NCBI GenBank assembly: GCA_947571115.1
Contig: CANOWW010000003.1
Span: forward strand, 1-64,000
Direction: 5' to 3'
Length of the DNA stretch: 64,000 nt
From: an uncultured Clostridium sp.
Lineage (GTDB): Bacteria; Bacillota; Clostridia; TANB77; CAG-508
Part shown: positions 54,816 through 63,878 of the stretch, one piece after another
Position numbering within the stretch: position 1 is the stretch's first letter
How the letters are laid out: the number at the start of each line of letters is the position of its first letter
Notes under the pieces: model-generated
Databases searched by the model: none
What the model was told of the DNA's origin: nothing
What the model saw: the letters and a program-made list of their open reading frames with translations, nothing else
Made by a program: the position numbers and the translations under genes

Positions 54816-55607
54816 TTACACTGTTACCTTTTCTACAATTCTATCAATTCTCTTCTCTACTTTTGAAAAATCAAATTCCTGAGATTTTCCATCTACTTTT
54901 TTTAGTTGATTAACTTTGAATTCATCCATTCGCTGCTCAAATGGTTCAAGCACATTTTTCTGTATCACTTTATAAGGATTAAATTTATAACTAAAAAATT
55001 TAGGTATATTTTTCAATTTCCTTTGCTTTCTTACATTTAGACCTATTGCCTTATCCCCAACTTCCATGGCTGCAAAAATTTCATTTTCTTTGTGTTTTTC
55101 TAAACTTTTTAATTTTTTCCTAACAACCTTAATTTCTTTCTTGCATTTTAATTCAAGAGCCGAAACATCACTATCTTCCTGAAATCGCTCTGCTTTGCAA
55201 GCAGATTTAATCTTCCATAATTTTAACTCCAGTTCCAACTGTTTATAAATCAATTGCTGAATTTTAACATCAAATCCATCCCCTAATTGTTTCAAAACCT
55301 CTTCAAAGCAATTCAAAGAAGACATCATTTCTTCCTCGATTTTATCATAATTCTTAGATTTCTCGATAAATTTTGCATTAATATGAAGCATACTCGTTTT
55401 CATAGAATTGAGTTGAAAATTTACCTTTTGCTGAATCCATTCCTTTGACATTTTGTAGTTACATACACTCTTTAATTTTGCACTCAAAATAATGTTTTCC
55501 TTATTTTTATGCTGATTAACAAGTCCTAAAAGCTCTGAAATCTCTGACGCTGTCATATAATCTAAATTATAGATTTCATTCTCATAAACAATTGTCCCTA
55601 ATTCCAT
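54816..55607 (-). CDS. Soluble helical protein, function unknown
   Basis: 263 residues without signal peptide or membrane helix. It opens MELGTIVYENEIYNLDYMTA with SEISELLGLVNQHKN, then is mostly long charged helices (KCKKEIKVVRKKLKSLEKHK). The end, RMDEFKVNQLKKVDGKSQEF, is polar. No family recognised. Third gene of a three-gene operon with two membrane-anchored proteins, nine bases after the preceding stop. Confidence 0.75.
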   Translation of the reverse strand: MELGTIVYENEIYNLDYMTASEISELLGLVNQHKNKENIILSAKLKSVCNYKMSKEWIQQKVNFQLNSMKTSMLHINAKFIEKSKNYDKIEEEMMSSLNCFEEVLKQLGDGFDVKIQQLIYKQLELELKLWKIKSACKAERFQEDSDVSALELKCKKEIKVVRKKLKSLEKHKENEIFAAMEVGDKAIGLNVRKQRKLKNIPKFFSYKFNPYKVIQKNVLEPFEQRMDEFKVNQLKKVDGKSQEFDFSKVEKRIDRIVEKVTV

Positions 55608-55616
55608 ACTTATCTC

Positions 55617-56567
55617 CTATCTTTCGTATTCTATATCTTGCATTTTCTCCCCATTTATTTTGATCCTATAAATTTGATAATTCTGTGACTCATCTTTGCT
55701 TTGATCCAAATAATACAACACATCTCCTGCCACATTAATTCTCGTTTTAGAGACAGCTATATCCACAATATTTTCACATTTGTTACTTTTTTTCAACTGC
55801 ATCCTAGCAATCTTGGATGTGTTTTTATCATAATAATACACATATTTTCCGCATACGTTGTAAATTTCATGATTAACCAACACAGACACCAGTTCCACTT
55901 TTTTTCCATTTTTACTCACACGAAATAAGGCATTCTCAAACTCATTATAATAATAAATCCATTCTTCCACCACTTGCATTTTCTTTGCCTTGGCGGCTTC
56001 ATTCAAAGGAACACTTTCGCCACTTTTTAGTTTCCATCTGCAAATTTGATTTTCTTCATTAATATAATAAATTTCTTTTTCACTGACTTGAAAATCTTGT
56101 ATATTTCCAGCAACCACTATTGTTTCATTCTCGCCATTCAAATCCATTTTGCAAATCCCATTTTCACTATGATTGGTAAAATAATAAATCCTCTCATCTT
56201 CTATAAAAAACTTACTAATCGATGTATAAATCGTAGCAACATTTTTCACATTTCCATTTTTTAGATCCACATATTTTATCACAACTTGATTAAAATCTGC
56301 AATTGTCATATAATAAATTTTGTCATCATAAAACGTTAAAGAATATGCTGTCTCATCTGTTAATTGTGTTTCTGTATCTCCTTTGACCGCAAAAATTCCT
56401 TTCTCGTATTTGTTATAATAAGTTGTTCCTTGGTGCTCTAAAACCAGCCCCATATTTGACACATTTCCATTCTCTCGATTTTGCTGCTTACCAATAATCT
56501 TACTAATTACCAATACCACAACTATTATTACCCCTACAATTGCACTAATTCTCACTACTTTTTTCAT
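55617..56567 (-). CDS. Membrane-anchored beta-propeller-like protein (DUF5050-like)
   Basis: 316 residues: one N-terminal helix (ISAIVGVIIVVVLVISKIIG), then repeated ~40-residue blocks ending in I-Y-Y-x-x-x (DDKIYYMTIAD, DERIYYFTNHS, EKEIYYINEEN, EEWIYYYNEFE, GKYVYYYDKNT, GDVLYYLDQSK), as in DUF5050 propellers. Likely a surface sensor or scaffold; ligand unknown. Middle gene of the operon. Confidence 0.78.
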   Translation of the reverse strand: MKKVVRISAIVGVIIVVVLVISKIIGKQQNRENGNVSNMGLVLEHQGTTYYNKYEKGIFAVKGDTETQLTDETAYSLTFYDDKIYYMTIADFNQVVIKYVDLKNGNVKNVATIYTSISKFFIEDERIYYFTNHSENGICKMDLNGENETIVVAGNIQDFQVSEKEIYYINEENQICRWKLKSGESVPLNEAAKAKKMQVVEEWIYYYNEFENALFRVSKNGKKVELVSVLVNHEIYNVCGKYVYYYDKNTSKIARMQLKKSNKCENIVDIAVSKTRINVAGDVLYYLDQSKDESQNYQIYRIKINGEKMQDIEYER

Positions 56568-56585
56568 ACTTTTTATTCCTTATTC

Positions 56586-58847
56586 TTAAGAATCTGACAA
56601 ATTAAAATCTGCATCCAATGTAAATCGATAGCCACCAACTGTAACAATTGCCAAATTAGAACTAATCGAAATTTCTACTTCATAACCTGGCACTTCCAAA
56701 CCTTCTAAATCCTGTAATTGCAATTCTCTTCCCTCATTTAGATAATCTCGCATTTTATCAGCCACTGTTTGAACAAAAGCATCTCTTGCCGCCAACCTAT
56801 CGTTTTCCATTTCTTCTGGTTGTTCCTGTGGCTGGGTTTGTTGCACAACCAATCCTGAGCTTCCCATATCAACAATATTCAAACTTCTATTTTTGTCACT
56901 CAAAACCTCTAATGTTTTCTGTTTTATCTCTTCTTTAATCAGTAACAATTCCTCTTCTGATACTTGATCCAAAAACAAGCAATTTTCATCATTTAATTCT
57001 TCAATTTGTGCCTCTGCTTCAAAATTTAATGTGTGGTTTGCTTTCAGCTCAAATTCTCCTTTGCTATCCAAATAATGAAAATCAATTTCTGTCGTATATT
57101 TTTTCGCATTCATTTTCCCCTTTGTTTCCAAATCCAAAATCATTTTTTGCGTAATTTTTCCCTTAGAAACCTTATTCACATTCACACTATTTTTTACACT
57201 TGTATCCCTATCATTTTTATAAAGATTTACTGTATACCCATTTGCCTCACTCGTTTCTCCTTCTAAAACAGATACATTCAAATATTTCTCGTTTTCACTC
57301 TTAGAGAGAATTTCAATATCAAAACTTTTCTGCGACTCTACCATCTGAAAATTGAGTTTTACCAATTGATTTTCGCTCACATATGCCTTTACAACCAAAC
57401 CACTGTCTTCATTCATTCTATCTGTTATCACTTTTTGTATTTGCGCTACCAACTCATCTTGTGAAAAATTCGCCCTAGCACCTGTCAACAAATAAGTTTT
57501 CCAATCAATCTTCTCAGCCATTTTAACAAGATTATCAAAAGTTTCCTCCCAATTTTTGCCAATTAAAAAATCACTTGTCTGCGTCTCATCTCCCTCATTC
57601 ACTTGGATAAAACCTTGTGGTCTAAGATTTTCATTCTCTACAACTGGTTGACGTGACTGTTGATTGTTCACTTGCGGCTGTTCTGGCACTTCCGCCTCTG
57701 GCTGTGGCTGTTGATTTTGCTCTGTTTGAGGTTCTTCTTCAATCTCTATCGTTGTACTTGGCGGAATTGTTGTATTTTCTACAGTATTTGTGGTATTTTG
57801 CATATTTGTTGTATTTTGAGCAATCGAATTTTCTGTTTGATTTGTCACATTTTGATTTTGCACTGAATTCTCAACTATATTTTGAGGCTCTGTTATTGTA
57901 TTTTCAGTTGTATTCGTCTCGCCCCAAATCACAACTGATGACTCAAAATTATTTTCTTCTGCATTTGTTTGTGCGAAATCATCATTGTCGCTATATTCCA
58001 AAATCGGGCTATCTTCCTCAAAATTCTGAATATTCGTTACCACCAATTCTGGAATGATTTTATCATCATTTTTTATCTTTTGCGATATTTCATTGAACAC
58101 CTGAGCAGTCTCATTTTTGCCAAGCGAAATCGTATATTCGGTTGTTGCCACTTGCTCGGAATTCAATGTCAAAACCACATTTTCTTTTTTAGAAACATCC
58201 TCTGGCTTAGTATGCTTCTCCAAAATTTTCACATAATCATATAACCCATTTGCCTTTGCTATTTCCTTAAAGTTAATCATTTCTCTCTCAATTGCAAAAT
58301 TTTTAAGTTTCCTTAAAATAGCATAATCAATCTTTCTGTCAAATAATTTCTCTATAACATGTTGTCCATTTTCTATATTGGTTCCCACATAACGATTGAC
58401 AATTTCATCTGACTTTAGCGCAAATTGCTTTTCATTTGAAATAACATCCAATGTTAACAAATCATTGCTAGCATATCTTCCCACTAATTTATGATAATTT
58501 TGCTTAGTTTGATTATTTTTTATCTGTTCATAATTGAATTCAAATTTTGATAAATCCAAATCAGACAACATATCATTTTCCATAGTACTAGAAAGCGTAA
58601 ATGCAGTATTTGACTGATAATTATCAACTTTTAATCGTTCCAAAATGGATGTATATAATTTATGATCTGCAAAAAAGTTCAAATCATCGTTTCCCATACA
58701 AGCAAACAACTCATTTTTTATCACATCATTTTTAGAATTTTTTGCAAAATAACTGTAGGTTGCCAAAGTCGCAATGAGCAACACTGTTAAAAAAACAATA
58801 GAAATGATAATTACTTTCTTCTTTTTATGATTGTTTCCCTGTTTCAT
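56586..58847 (-). CDS. Large single-pass extracellular protein with Asn/Gln/Thr-rich linker
   Basis: 753 residues. A basic tail and one helix (VIIISIVFLTVLLIATLATY) anchor it. The first extracellular domain (about 45-290) contains DVIKNELFACMGNDDLNFFA. A low-complexity linker (about 300-420) is rich in Asn, Thr, Gln and Pro. The second domain (about 425-753) has many beta strands and resembles the first in its sequence of strand and helix. It may belong to the DUF6583-type group, which I cannot confirm. First gene of the operon with the propeller protein. Confidence 0.7.
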   Translation of the reverse strand: MKQGNNHKKKKVIIISIVFLTVLLIATLATYSYFAKNSKNDVIKNELFACMGNDDLNFFADHKLYTSILERLKVDNYQSNTAFTLSSTMENDMLSDLDLSKFEFNYEQIKNNQTKQNYHKLVGRYASNDLLTLDVISNEKQFALKSDEIVNRYVGTNIENGQHVIEKLFDRKIDYAILRKLKNFAIEREMINFKEIAKANGLYDYVKILEKHTKPEDVSKKENVVLTLNSEQVATTEYTISLGKNETAQVFNEISQKIKNDDKIIPELVVTNIQNFEEDSPILEYSDNDDFAQTNAEENNFESSVVIWGETNTTENTITEPQNIVENSVQNQNVTNQTENSIAQNTTNMQNTTNTVENTTIPPSTTIEIEEEPQTEQNQQPQPEAEVPEQPQVNNQQSRQPVVENENLRPQGFIQVNEGDETQTSDFLIGKNWEETFDNLVKMAEKIDWKTYLLTGARANFSQDELVAQIQKVITDRMNEDSGLVVKAYVSENQLVKLNFQMVESQKSFDIEILSKSENEKYLNVSVLEGETSEANGYTVNLYKNDRDTSVKNSVNVNKVSKGKITQKMILDLETKGKMNAKKYTTEIDFHYLDSKGEFELKANHTLNFEAEAQIEELNDENCLFLDQVSEEELLLIKEEIKQKTLEVLSDKNRSLNIVDMGSSGLVVQQTQPQEQPEEMENDRLAARDAFVQTVADKMRDYLNEGRELQLQDLEGLEVPGYEVEISISSNLAIVTVGGYRFTLDADFNLSDS

Positions 58848-58885
58848 CGTAATTTTTCTCTCCTTTTTGCCAATTAATTTTTATC

Positions 58886-58915
58886 ATTATACTATATTTG
58901 CCACAAAAAAAGCAA
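58886..58915 (-). promoter_or_regulatory. Promoter of the envelope-protein operon
   Basis: TTGCTT (58910-58915), 18 bases, TATAAT (58886-58891) on the minus strand, about 35 bases before the ATG at 58847. Confidence 0.55.
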
Positions 58916-58924
58916 TACTTTTCA

Positions 58925-59818
58925 TTATCTTTTCCTGATTTTCGCTATAAAAAATCCCTCATACCACTCACTGGGACACACATATAGCGTTCCCCCTAAT
59001 TTTGTTGGAAGAATAGGCAATTCGTCCATTCTCGCAAACTCAACTGGCACAATTTCTGCCTTTTCTAAAGCTAAAACTTTCTTGACTACATCTTCGTTTT
59101 CAAGTTCCAAAATCGAACATGTAGAATACACCATTTCATGGCCCGACTTCAAAACTTTCAATGCTTTTTTTAGCAAATCAAACTGCAATTTCGTTGACCT
59201 TTGTATGAATTGCATGGTAAAATTTTTCTCGAAATTTACCTTTTGCGCATCCAAAGTTCCACTTCCGCTACACGGACTATCTAACAAAACACTGTCAAAT
59301 GCAAAAAAATCATCCATTTTGCGACTATCCATTTCCATTAAATAAACGCTGGAAGCTCCCTGTTTTTCTAGATTATATTTCAAGCGCTCAGCTCGAATAT
59401 GGTTTCTTTCACAAGCCGTAATATGAGCTTCATTTTGCGTCATTGCGGCAAGTTGCGTCGTTTTTCCACCTGGCGCCGCTGCCATATCCAAAATATCTGT
59501 CTTCTTTTTCGGTTCCAAAACTAGAGCAGGCAACATCGAAGACAAACTCTGCAAATAAATTTCGCCATTTTGATACATTTCCAGTTTTTGCAAATCTTTT
59601 TCCTTTGCCTTTTCTAAAACAAAGGCTTCCTTACTCCAAGCAGGATTTTTGTAAGCAATTCCCTGTCTTTTTAATTCTGTTTCAATTTTTTCGGCACTGC
59701 TTTTGATTGTATTAACACGAAACGTCGTCTTTCGCTGCACAAAATATCCTTGTAATATCTTATCTGCAATTTCTGCGCCATACTGATTTTTCAACAAATC
59801 CACTAAAAATTCAGGCAT
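58925..59818 (-). CDS. RsmB/NOP-family RNA (cytosine-5) methyltransferase
   Basis: 297 residues. The SAM site is DMAAAPGGKTTQLAAM near residue 112. The two catalytic cysteines sit in LLDSPCSGSGTL near residue 182 and VYSTCSILELENED near residue 238. The N-terminal part (FRVNTIKSSAEKIETELKRQ) is the usual lead-in domain, but no C-terminal PUA or Sun domain is present, so it is a short RsmF/YebU-like form. It modifies rRNA or tRNA cytosine; the exact target is not evident. Confidence 0.92.
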   Translation of the reverse strand: MPEFLVDLLKNQYGAEIADKILQGYFVQRKTTFRVNTIKSSAEKIETELKRQGIAYKNPAWSKEAFVLEKAKEKDLQKLEMYQNGEIYLQSLSSMLPALVLEPKKKTDILDMAAAPGGKTTQLAAMTQNEAHITACERNHIRAERLKYNLEKQGASSVYLMEMDSRKMDDFFAFDSVLLDSPCSGSGTLDAQKVNFEKNFTMQFIQRSTKLQFDLLKKALKVLKSGHEMVYSTCSILELENEDVVKKVLALEKAEIVPVEFARMDELPILPTKLGGTLYVCPSEWYEGFFIAKIRKR

Positions 59819-59832
59819 ATCATTCTCCTTCC

Positions 59833-60917
59833 TTATTGCTCAATTTCTATTTCTCCTCTTAATGATGTCAACATTTCTTTTTGTATTTCTTGATAAGAAT
59901 AGCCATTTCCAATTAACCAAGCTAATTTTGTAACCATGCATTCCACACTCATATCCCAAGCTGGAATTGCTCCCAATTCTAAAGCTAATTGTCCGTGGCT
60001 CATTAATTTTCATATTAGCTAATCCATTTGGCGCTTGTGTTGTTACAACAATCGGTATTTGCCTCTCTTGTAAATATTTAAAAGCATTTCTGAGATTTTC
60101 GTAAAGTTCATTTTCCTTAGCTATATTCGGATCTCCTGCACCAGTAGACCTTAATATAAAACCTTTTACACCATTTTCTACCAATATTTTAAAATAATTT
60201 GCTTGCAATCCGCGGGAACTCTGTTAGACATAAAATATTTGTATCAAATCTATTTTTAATGATTAATCCATTTTTTGTTGTCGCTTGTGTACCTAAAAAA
60301 CTTAAATGTTTCTTGAATGCAACTTCGTTATATTGGATGCTATTTCCTATCTTAGCAATATCTGAAAAATTTCCAAAAGTTCTAAAAGCATTATATTCAA
60401 ATTCATTATCTTTCTTTACTCTAGTACCTGTTATTACTTTACTACCAAATACACAGCATACGCCTGCAAGTTTACAATTATCATTTGCTATGATTCTTAT
60501 AGCATTTTCTAAGTTCATTACTGCATCTGTCCCTAACACGCCATAAGATACTTGGGAACCTGTAAACAAAATTGGTTTTCCGACATTTCCCAACGCAAAA
60601 GAAACTGCTGCACAAGTATATCCCATTGTATTAGTGCCATGGGTAATAATAAATGCTGTGTAATAATCGTATTCTTCTACAATCGTATTTACAATTTTTT
60701 TCCAATCTTCTGGAACAATATTAGAACTATCTTTATTCAAAATTGTTTTGGAAGCAATTACATCAATGCTCAATTTTTCTTGAAAATTCTTTAAAATATT
60801 AGCAAATGTTTCACTTTGAAAAGATTTTTCATTGCTAACTGCAATCCCTTCTTTTGTGTGCGTTTGCGAAATAGTTCCTCCAGTTGATATGATTAATATT
60901 TTCTTTTTCTTGTTCAT
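59833..60917 (-). CDS. ansA: L-asparaginase, type I-like (two +1 shifts at CGG)
   Basis: The first part has the nucleophile motif LIISTGGTISQTHT (residues 8-21) and THGTNTMGYT near 95, where the usual catalytic Asp of HGTDTM is Asn. The frame breaks twice: at CGG 60210-60212 (EFP-R becomes FPGLQANYFKIL) and at CGG 59993-59995 (NEP-R becomes EPGQLALELGAIPAWDM). Skipping one C each time restores the conserved C-terminal DMSVECMVTKLAWL and a 360-residue chain ending EIEIEQ. Each break stands directly before a Gly. The enzyme would hydrolyse asparagine to aspartate and ammonia; the Asp-to-Asn change leaves activity uncertain. It has its own promoter. Confidence 0.85.
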
Positions 60918-60945
60918 AAACTTGTTATCCTCCTATTTAGGATTA

Positions 60946-60975
60946 ATTATAACATAATTTAGTTAACGTTGTAAA
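60946..60975 (-). promoter_or_regulatory. Asparaginase promoter
   Basis: TTTACA (60970-60975), 18 bases, TATAAT (60946-60951) on the minus strand, 30 bases before the ATG at 60917. Confidence 0.65.
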
Positions 60976-61047
60976 TAAATTTTTCTAACTCATTAACACC
61001 ATTTTGCCAATTGTTTCATAAGCTATATTATAAAGGAGGGAATATTT

Positions 61048-61461
61048 ATGTGTATGAATAAAAGTACAAACAATCCATGTTGTTGCCTTTTCAGCATTGT
61101 TGGCACATTACTTGCAGCTGTTGGAATTGCAGCAATTTTCTATAGTGGACTTATTACGACAATTCCTATTTTGCTTTATGTTACCTTGGTTTTAGGAATT
61201 TTAGTATTATTATACGTTGTTATTACTGCATTTTGTGGCGGAAGAAATCAATGTGCCATGTTGAACGATTCCTGTTTAATCACAGCAGCTGTTGGCTCAA
61301 TTATCACAAGTGTTTTCGCTTTGTCTGCCACCAGTTTAGTTGTCGGCTCTCTTTCAGTTGGCATTTTAATTGGTGCAGTTGCTTTCTTTTTGGTTTCAAA
61401 CTTATTTAACATTATAAATTTAATCATTAGAAAATTATGCAATGGCTATTGCAAGGATTAA
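61048..61461 (+). CDS. Small Cys-rich four-helix membrane protein
   Basis: 137 residues. A Cys-rich start (MCMNKSTNNPCCCLFSIVGT) is followed by four transmembrane helices. A polar loop in the middle (FCGGRNQCAMLNDSC) and a Cys-containing end (LCNGYCKD) suggest disulfides or metal binding. Similar short proteins occur widely in Clostridia without known function. ATG at 61048 follows AAAGGAGGG. Its own terminator follows, so it is a single-gene plus-strand unit. Confidence 0.8.
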   Translation: MCMNKSTNNPCCCLFSIVGTLLAAVGIAAIFYSGLITTIPILLYVTLVLGILVLLYVVITAFCGGRNQCAMLNDSCLITAAVGSIITSVFALSATSLVVGSLSVGILIGAVAFFLVSNLFNIINLIIRKLCNGYCKD

Positions 61462-61465
61462 TAGG

Positions 61466-61491
61466 AAAGGCAGGTAAAAAACCTGCCTTTT
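61466..61491. terminator. Bidirectional terminator
   Basis: AAAGGCAGGT and ACCTGCCTTT form a 10-bp stem around AAAAA, between two convergent genes; a T-run follows on the plus strand. Confidence 0.88.
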
Positions 61492-61503
61492 ACAAAATCT
61501 TTT

Positions 61504-61809
61504 TTATTTAATTACTGTATCTTCCGAAATCTCTTTTCCATGCACATCTCTAAAGCACTTCAATAGGATATTTAAGAAATCACTTAGCACAAAAGCCCCA
61601 ACCACTACAAACGCAATCGCACCTAAATATCGATTCATTGCTAACATACAGCCCGCTACAATCGTTCCATATAACATCAAAAAGCCACTTCCAATTTTTC
61701 CAGCATAAATGCGATGTACACCAAAAAATCCTAAAAACCAACACAAAAGCAAACTTGTCAACCAATCTTTTTTGCTTACTTTTTCCTCATCATTAAAAAA
61801 TTTCCCCAT
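61504..61809 (-). CDS. TM2-domain membrane protein
   Basis: 101 residues from the ATG at 61809, eight bases after AAGGAGA; an upstream ATG at 61833 lacks a site. The TM2 motif LLLCWFLGFFGVHRIYAGKI is at residues 20-39, then two helices. Such proteins are of unknown function. Confidence 0.8.
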   Translation of the reverse strand: MGKFFNDEEKVSKKDWLTSLLLCWFLGFFGVHRIYAGKIGSGFLMLYGTIVAGCMLAMNRYLGAIAFVVVGAFVLSDFLNILLKCFRDVHGKEISEDTVIK

Positions 61810-61850
61810 CTTCTGTTTCTCCTTATATTCCATATTCTTTTGTTAATTTA

Positions 61851-61879
61851 TATTTATACTAAAATTTTTATTTTGTCAA
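61851..61879 (-). promoter_or_regulatory. Possible promoter of the TM2 gene
   Basis: TTGACA (61874-61879), 17 bases, TAAATA (61851-61856) on the minus strand; a better -10 (TATAAA) lies two bases closer with a 15-base spacer. Confidence 0.45.
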
Positions 61880-61912
61880 GAGATTTTTTTAATGTTACAA
61901 AAATGTAATATT

Positions 61913-63031
61913 TTACATCAAATTCTCTGGATTGAGTGGCAACAATTCTTCTAGCACAAATAGCCCATCTTTTCTGACTAGTACATCATCAAACCAAATT
62001 TCCCCGCCTCCAAACCCTGGGGTCTGGATATTCACAATATCCCAATGAATACTGGAACGATTTCCATTGTCACTTTCTTCTAATGCATCGCCTGGCGTAA
62101 AATGAAAACTGCCTTTTATTTTTTCGTCAAACAACGTGTCACCAATTGGCCTTTCCATGTAAGGATTTACGCCAAGCGCAAATTCTCCAATGTAGCGCGC
62201 CCCTTCGTCGGTATCCAAAATTTGGTTTAACTCTTCTGTATGATTACTCGTGGCTTTTACAATTTTTCCATTTTCAAATTCCAAACGAATATTGTTGAAA
62301 GTAACACCATTGTAACTCGTCTCTGTGTTGTAAGTAATATAGCCATTGACGCTATTTTTCACAGGCGCGGACGCTACTTCGCCATCAGGAATATTAAACG
62401 TGCCTCGATATTTTTCTGCCGGAATTCCTTTGATGCTAAAGGTTAAATCCGTCCCTTTGCCCAAAATATGAACTTTGTCCGTTTTGTTCATAAGTTCCAC
62501 CAAAGGTTCCATCGCTTTTGCCATTTTTCCATAGTCCAAATTACACACTTTGAAATAAAAATCTTCAAAATCCTCCAAACTCATTTTGCTCATTTGCGCC
62601 ATAGAATAATTTGGATAGCGCAAAATGCACCATTTTGTATGAAGCACTCTTTCCACAAAATGAACAGGAACTGTGTATAACTCATTGTATAATTTTAGCT
62701 TATCTTGTGCAATTCCAGCCATTTCTGAAGAATTTTCTGATGCTCTAATTCCAATATACGCATCCATATCTTTCATGCGTGCCTCGTCATATTTGGCGTA
62801 CAATTTAACTTGCTCTTTTGACAAATCCTTTAGCATTTCCTTAAGAAGCGATTGGTCAATCAAATTGAAAAATGGCATCGCCCCAATTTTATACGCTTCT
62901 TTCATAAGTGCTTTGGCAAGTGGAATTCCATCTGTTCCAATCACTTCAATTAAAATTTTCTCATTTTTCTTCAAATCCACTGAATATGTAATCAATTTAT
63001 TCGCTAATTTTTCAATTCTTAAATCTCTCAT
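61913..63031 (-). CDS. M29-family (thermophilic) aminopeptidase
   Basis: 372 residues. The metal-site motifs are FNIPDGEVASAPVKNSVNG with Glu near residue 218, YIGEFALGVNP with Glu near 285, and NRSSIHWDIVNIQ with His and Asp near 340. A GTDLTFSIKG loop precedes. It is the AmpS/PepS-type zinc or cobalt aminopeptidase that trims peptides in the cytoplasm. Its ATG overlaps the preceding gene's stop by four bases, indicating translational coupling. Confidence 0.93.
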   Translation of the reverse strand: MRDLRIEKLANKLITYSVDLKKNEKILIEVIGTDGIPLAKALMKEAYKIGAMPFFNLIDQSLLKEMLKDLSKEQVKLYAKYDEARMKDMDAYIGIRASENSSEMAGIAQDKLKLYNELYTVPVHFVERVLHTKWCILRYPNYSMAQMSKMSLEDFEDFYFKVCNLDYGKMAKAMEPLVELMNKTDKVHILGKGTDLTFSIKGIPAEKYRGTFNIPDGEVASAPVKNSVNGYITYNTETSYNGVTFNNIRLEFENGKIVKATSNHTEELNQILDTDEGARYIGEFALGVNPYMERPIGDTLFDEKIKGSFHFTPGDALEESDNGNRSSIHWDIVNIQTPGFGGGEIWFDDVLVRKDGLFVLEELLPLNPENLM

Positions 63032-63870
63032 ACTTTCCCCTTTTTCTCAAGTTCTCTTGCTTTATCTGCAATTTTACTCATGTTTCGATAAATGCCCTCT
63101 CGCAGCTCTTTTTCATAAGCCTCAGGCTCCAAGTTTTGGTCCAAATCTGCCAACTCTTTATCAATATCATAATGTACTCGCACAAATTCAAAACTAAAAT
63201 CCGCGCCATATTCTTTGGCACCATATTCGCCTTCTAAAATCAAATAATGACTTGCCGTTGTCTCCAAAACATCACTATCTTTCTGTTTGTCCCTAACCAC
63301 ATTAAAACTATTTCCAACACTGCCTACATTAATCAGCGTCTTGTTATAAAATTTATTCATGTAGGGGCAATGCAAATGCCCATAAATAACGACATCTGCT
63401 ATCTCTTCTGAAACTGTATTTTCACTTGGCTCAAACATTTTGTATTTGTCTTCATACGAATCTTCATTAATAATCACATTGGTTTTTCTAATTGGCGAGG
63501 CGTGGAACAACCTGATTAAACTTCCACTCATGTAAAATTCATAGCAAAACGGCAAATTCAGCAAATATTCCTTTGACTCTTCTGATAACATACGATTTAA
63601 CCATTTTACTCTTGCATGCATTAATTCCATTGGAACATGATGCAATGGTTTTTGATAAATGGAAGTATCCAAATCCACATCACAGTTTCCTTGCACAACG
63701 ACTTCACAATTTTCTCGCACTAATTTCACACATTCTTCTGGGTGATGCCCTTTTTCTACAATATCACCCAGACAAAATATTTTATCTATTTTTCTTTTTT
63801 GAATATCTGCCAATGTCGTTTTTAGTGCTTCTAAATTTCCATGTATATCTGAAATAATTGCTATTCTCAT
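63028..63870 (-). CDS. Calcineurin-like metallophosphoesterase
   Basis: 280 residues. All core motifs are visible: SDIHGNLEAL (8-17), CLGDIVEKG near 35, VVQGNCDVDL near 60, and VVIYGHLHCPYMNKF near 165 with GSVGNSF. This is the YfcE/MJ0936-like group acting on phosphodiesters; the substrate is unknown. Placed between an unknown gene and the M29 peptidase, both within ten bases. Confidence 0.93.
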   Translation of the reverse strand: MRIAIISDIHGNLEALKTTLADIQKRKIDKIFCLGDIVEKGHHPEECVKLVRENCEVVVQGNCDVDLDTSIYQKPLHHVPMELMHARVKWLNRMLSEESKEYLLNLPFCYEFYMSGSLIRLFHASPIRKTNVIINEDSYEDKYKMFEPSENTVSEEIADVVIYGHLHCPYMNKFYNKTLINVGSVGNSFNVVRDKQKDSDVLETTASHYLILEGEYGAKEYGADFSFEFVRVHYDIDKELADLDQNLEPEAYEKELREGIYRNMSKIADKARELEKKGKV

Positions 63871-63878
63871 TTTTCCTC

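Noticed and set aside
447-60212. Ordinary sequencing or assembly errors as the cause of the eight frame breaks
   Set aside because: Not excluded, but disfavoured: all eight are +1, all create CGG before a Gly codon, only one lies in a CC run, there is no shared wider motif, and no other frame break of any kind was found in the window. Raw reads would decide.
447-60212. Classical programmed +1 slippage by P-site re-pairing, as in prfB
   Set aside because: The codons before CGG differ at every site, and re-pairing one base downstream would be poor in most cases; no stop codon or Shine-Dalgarno stimulator is shared.
61895-61908. TTACAAAAATGTAA palindrome (also TTACATTTTTGTAA at 673-686) as an operator
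   Set aside because: Two AT-rich palindromes in an AT-rich genome are weak evidence, and their positions relative to genes differ.
62673-63197. 174-codon plus-strand open frame
   Set aside because: Antisense to the M29 peptidase and phosphoesterase, both clearly real.
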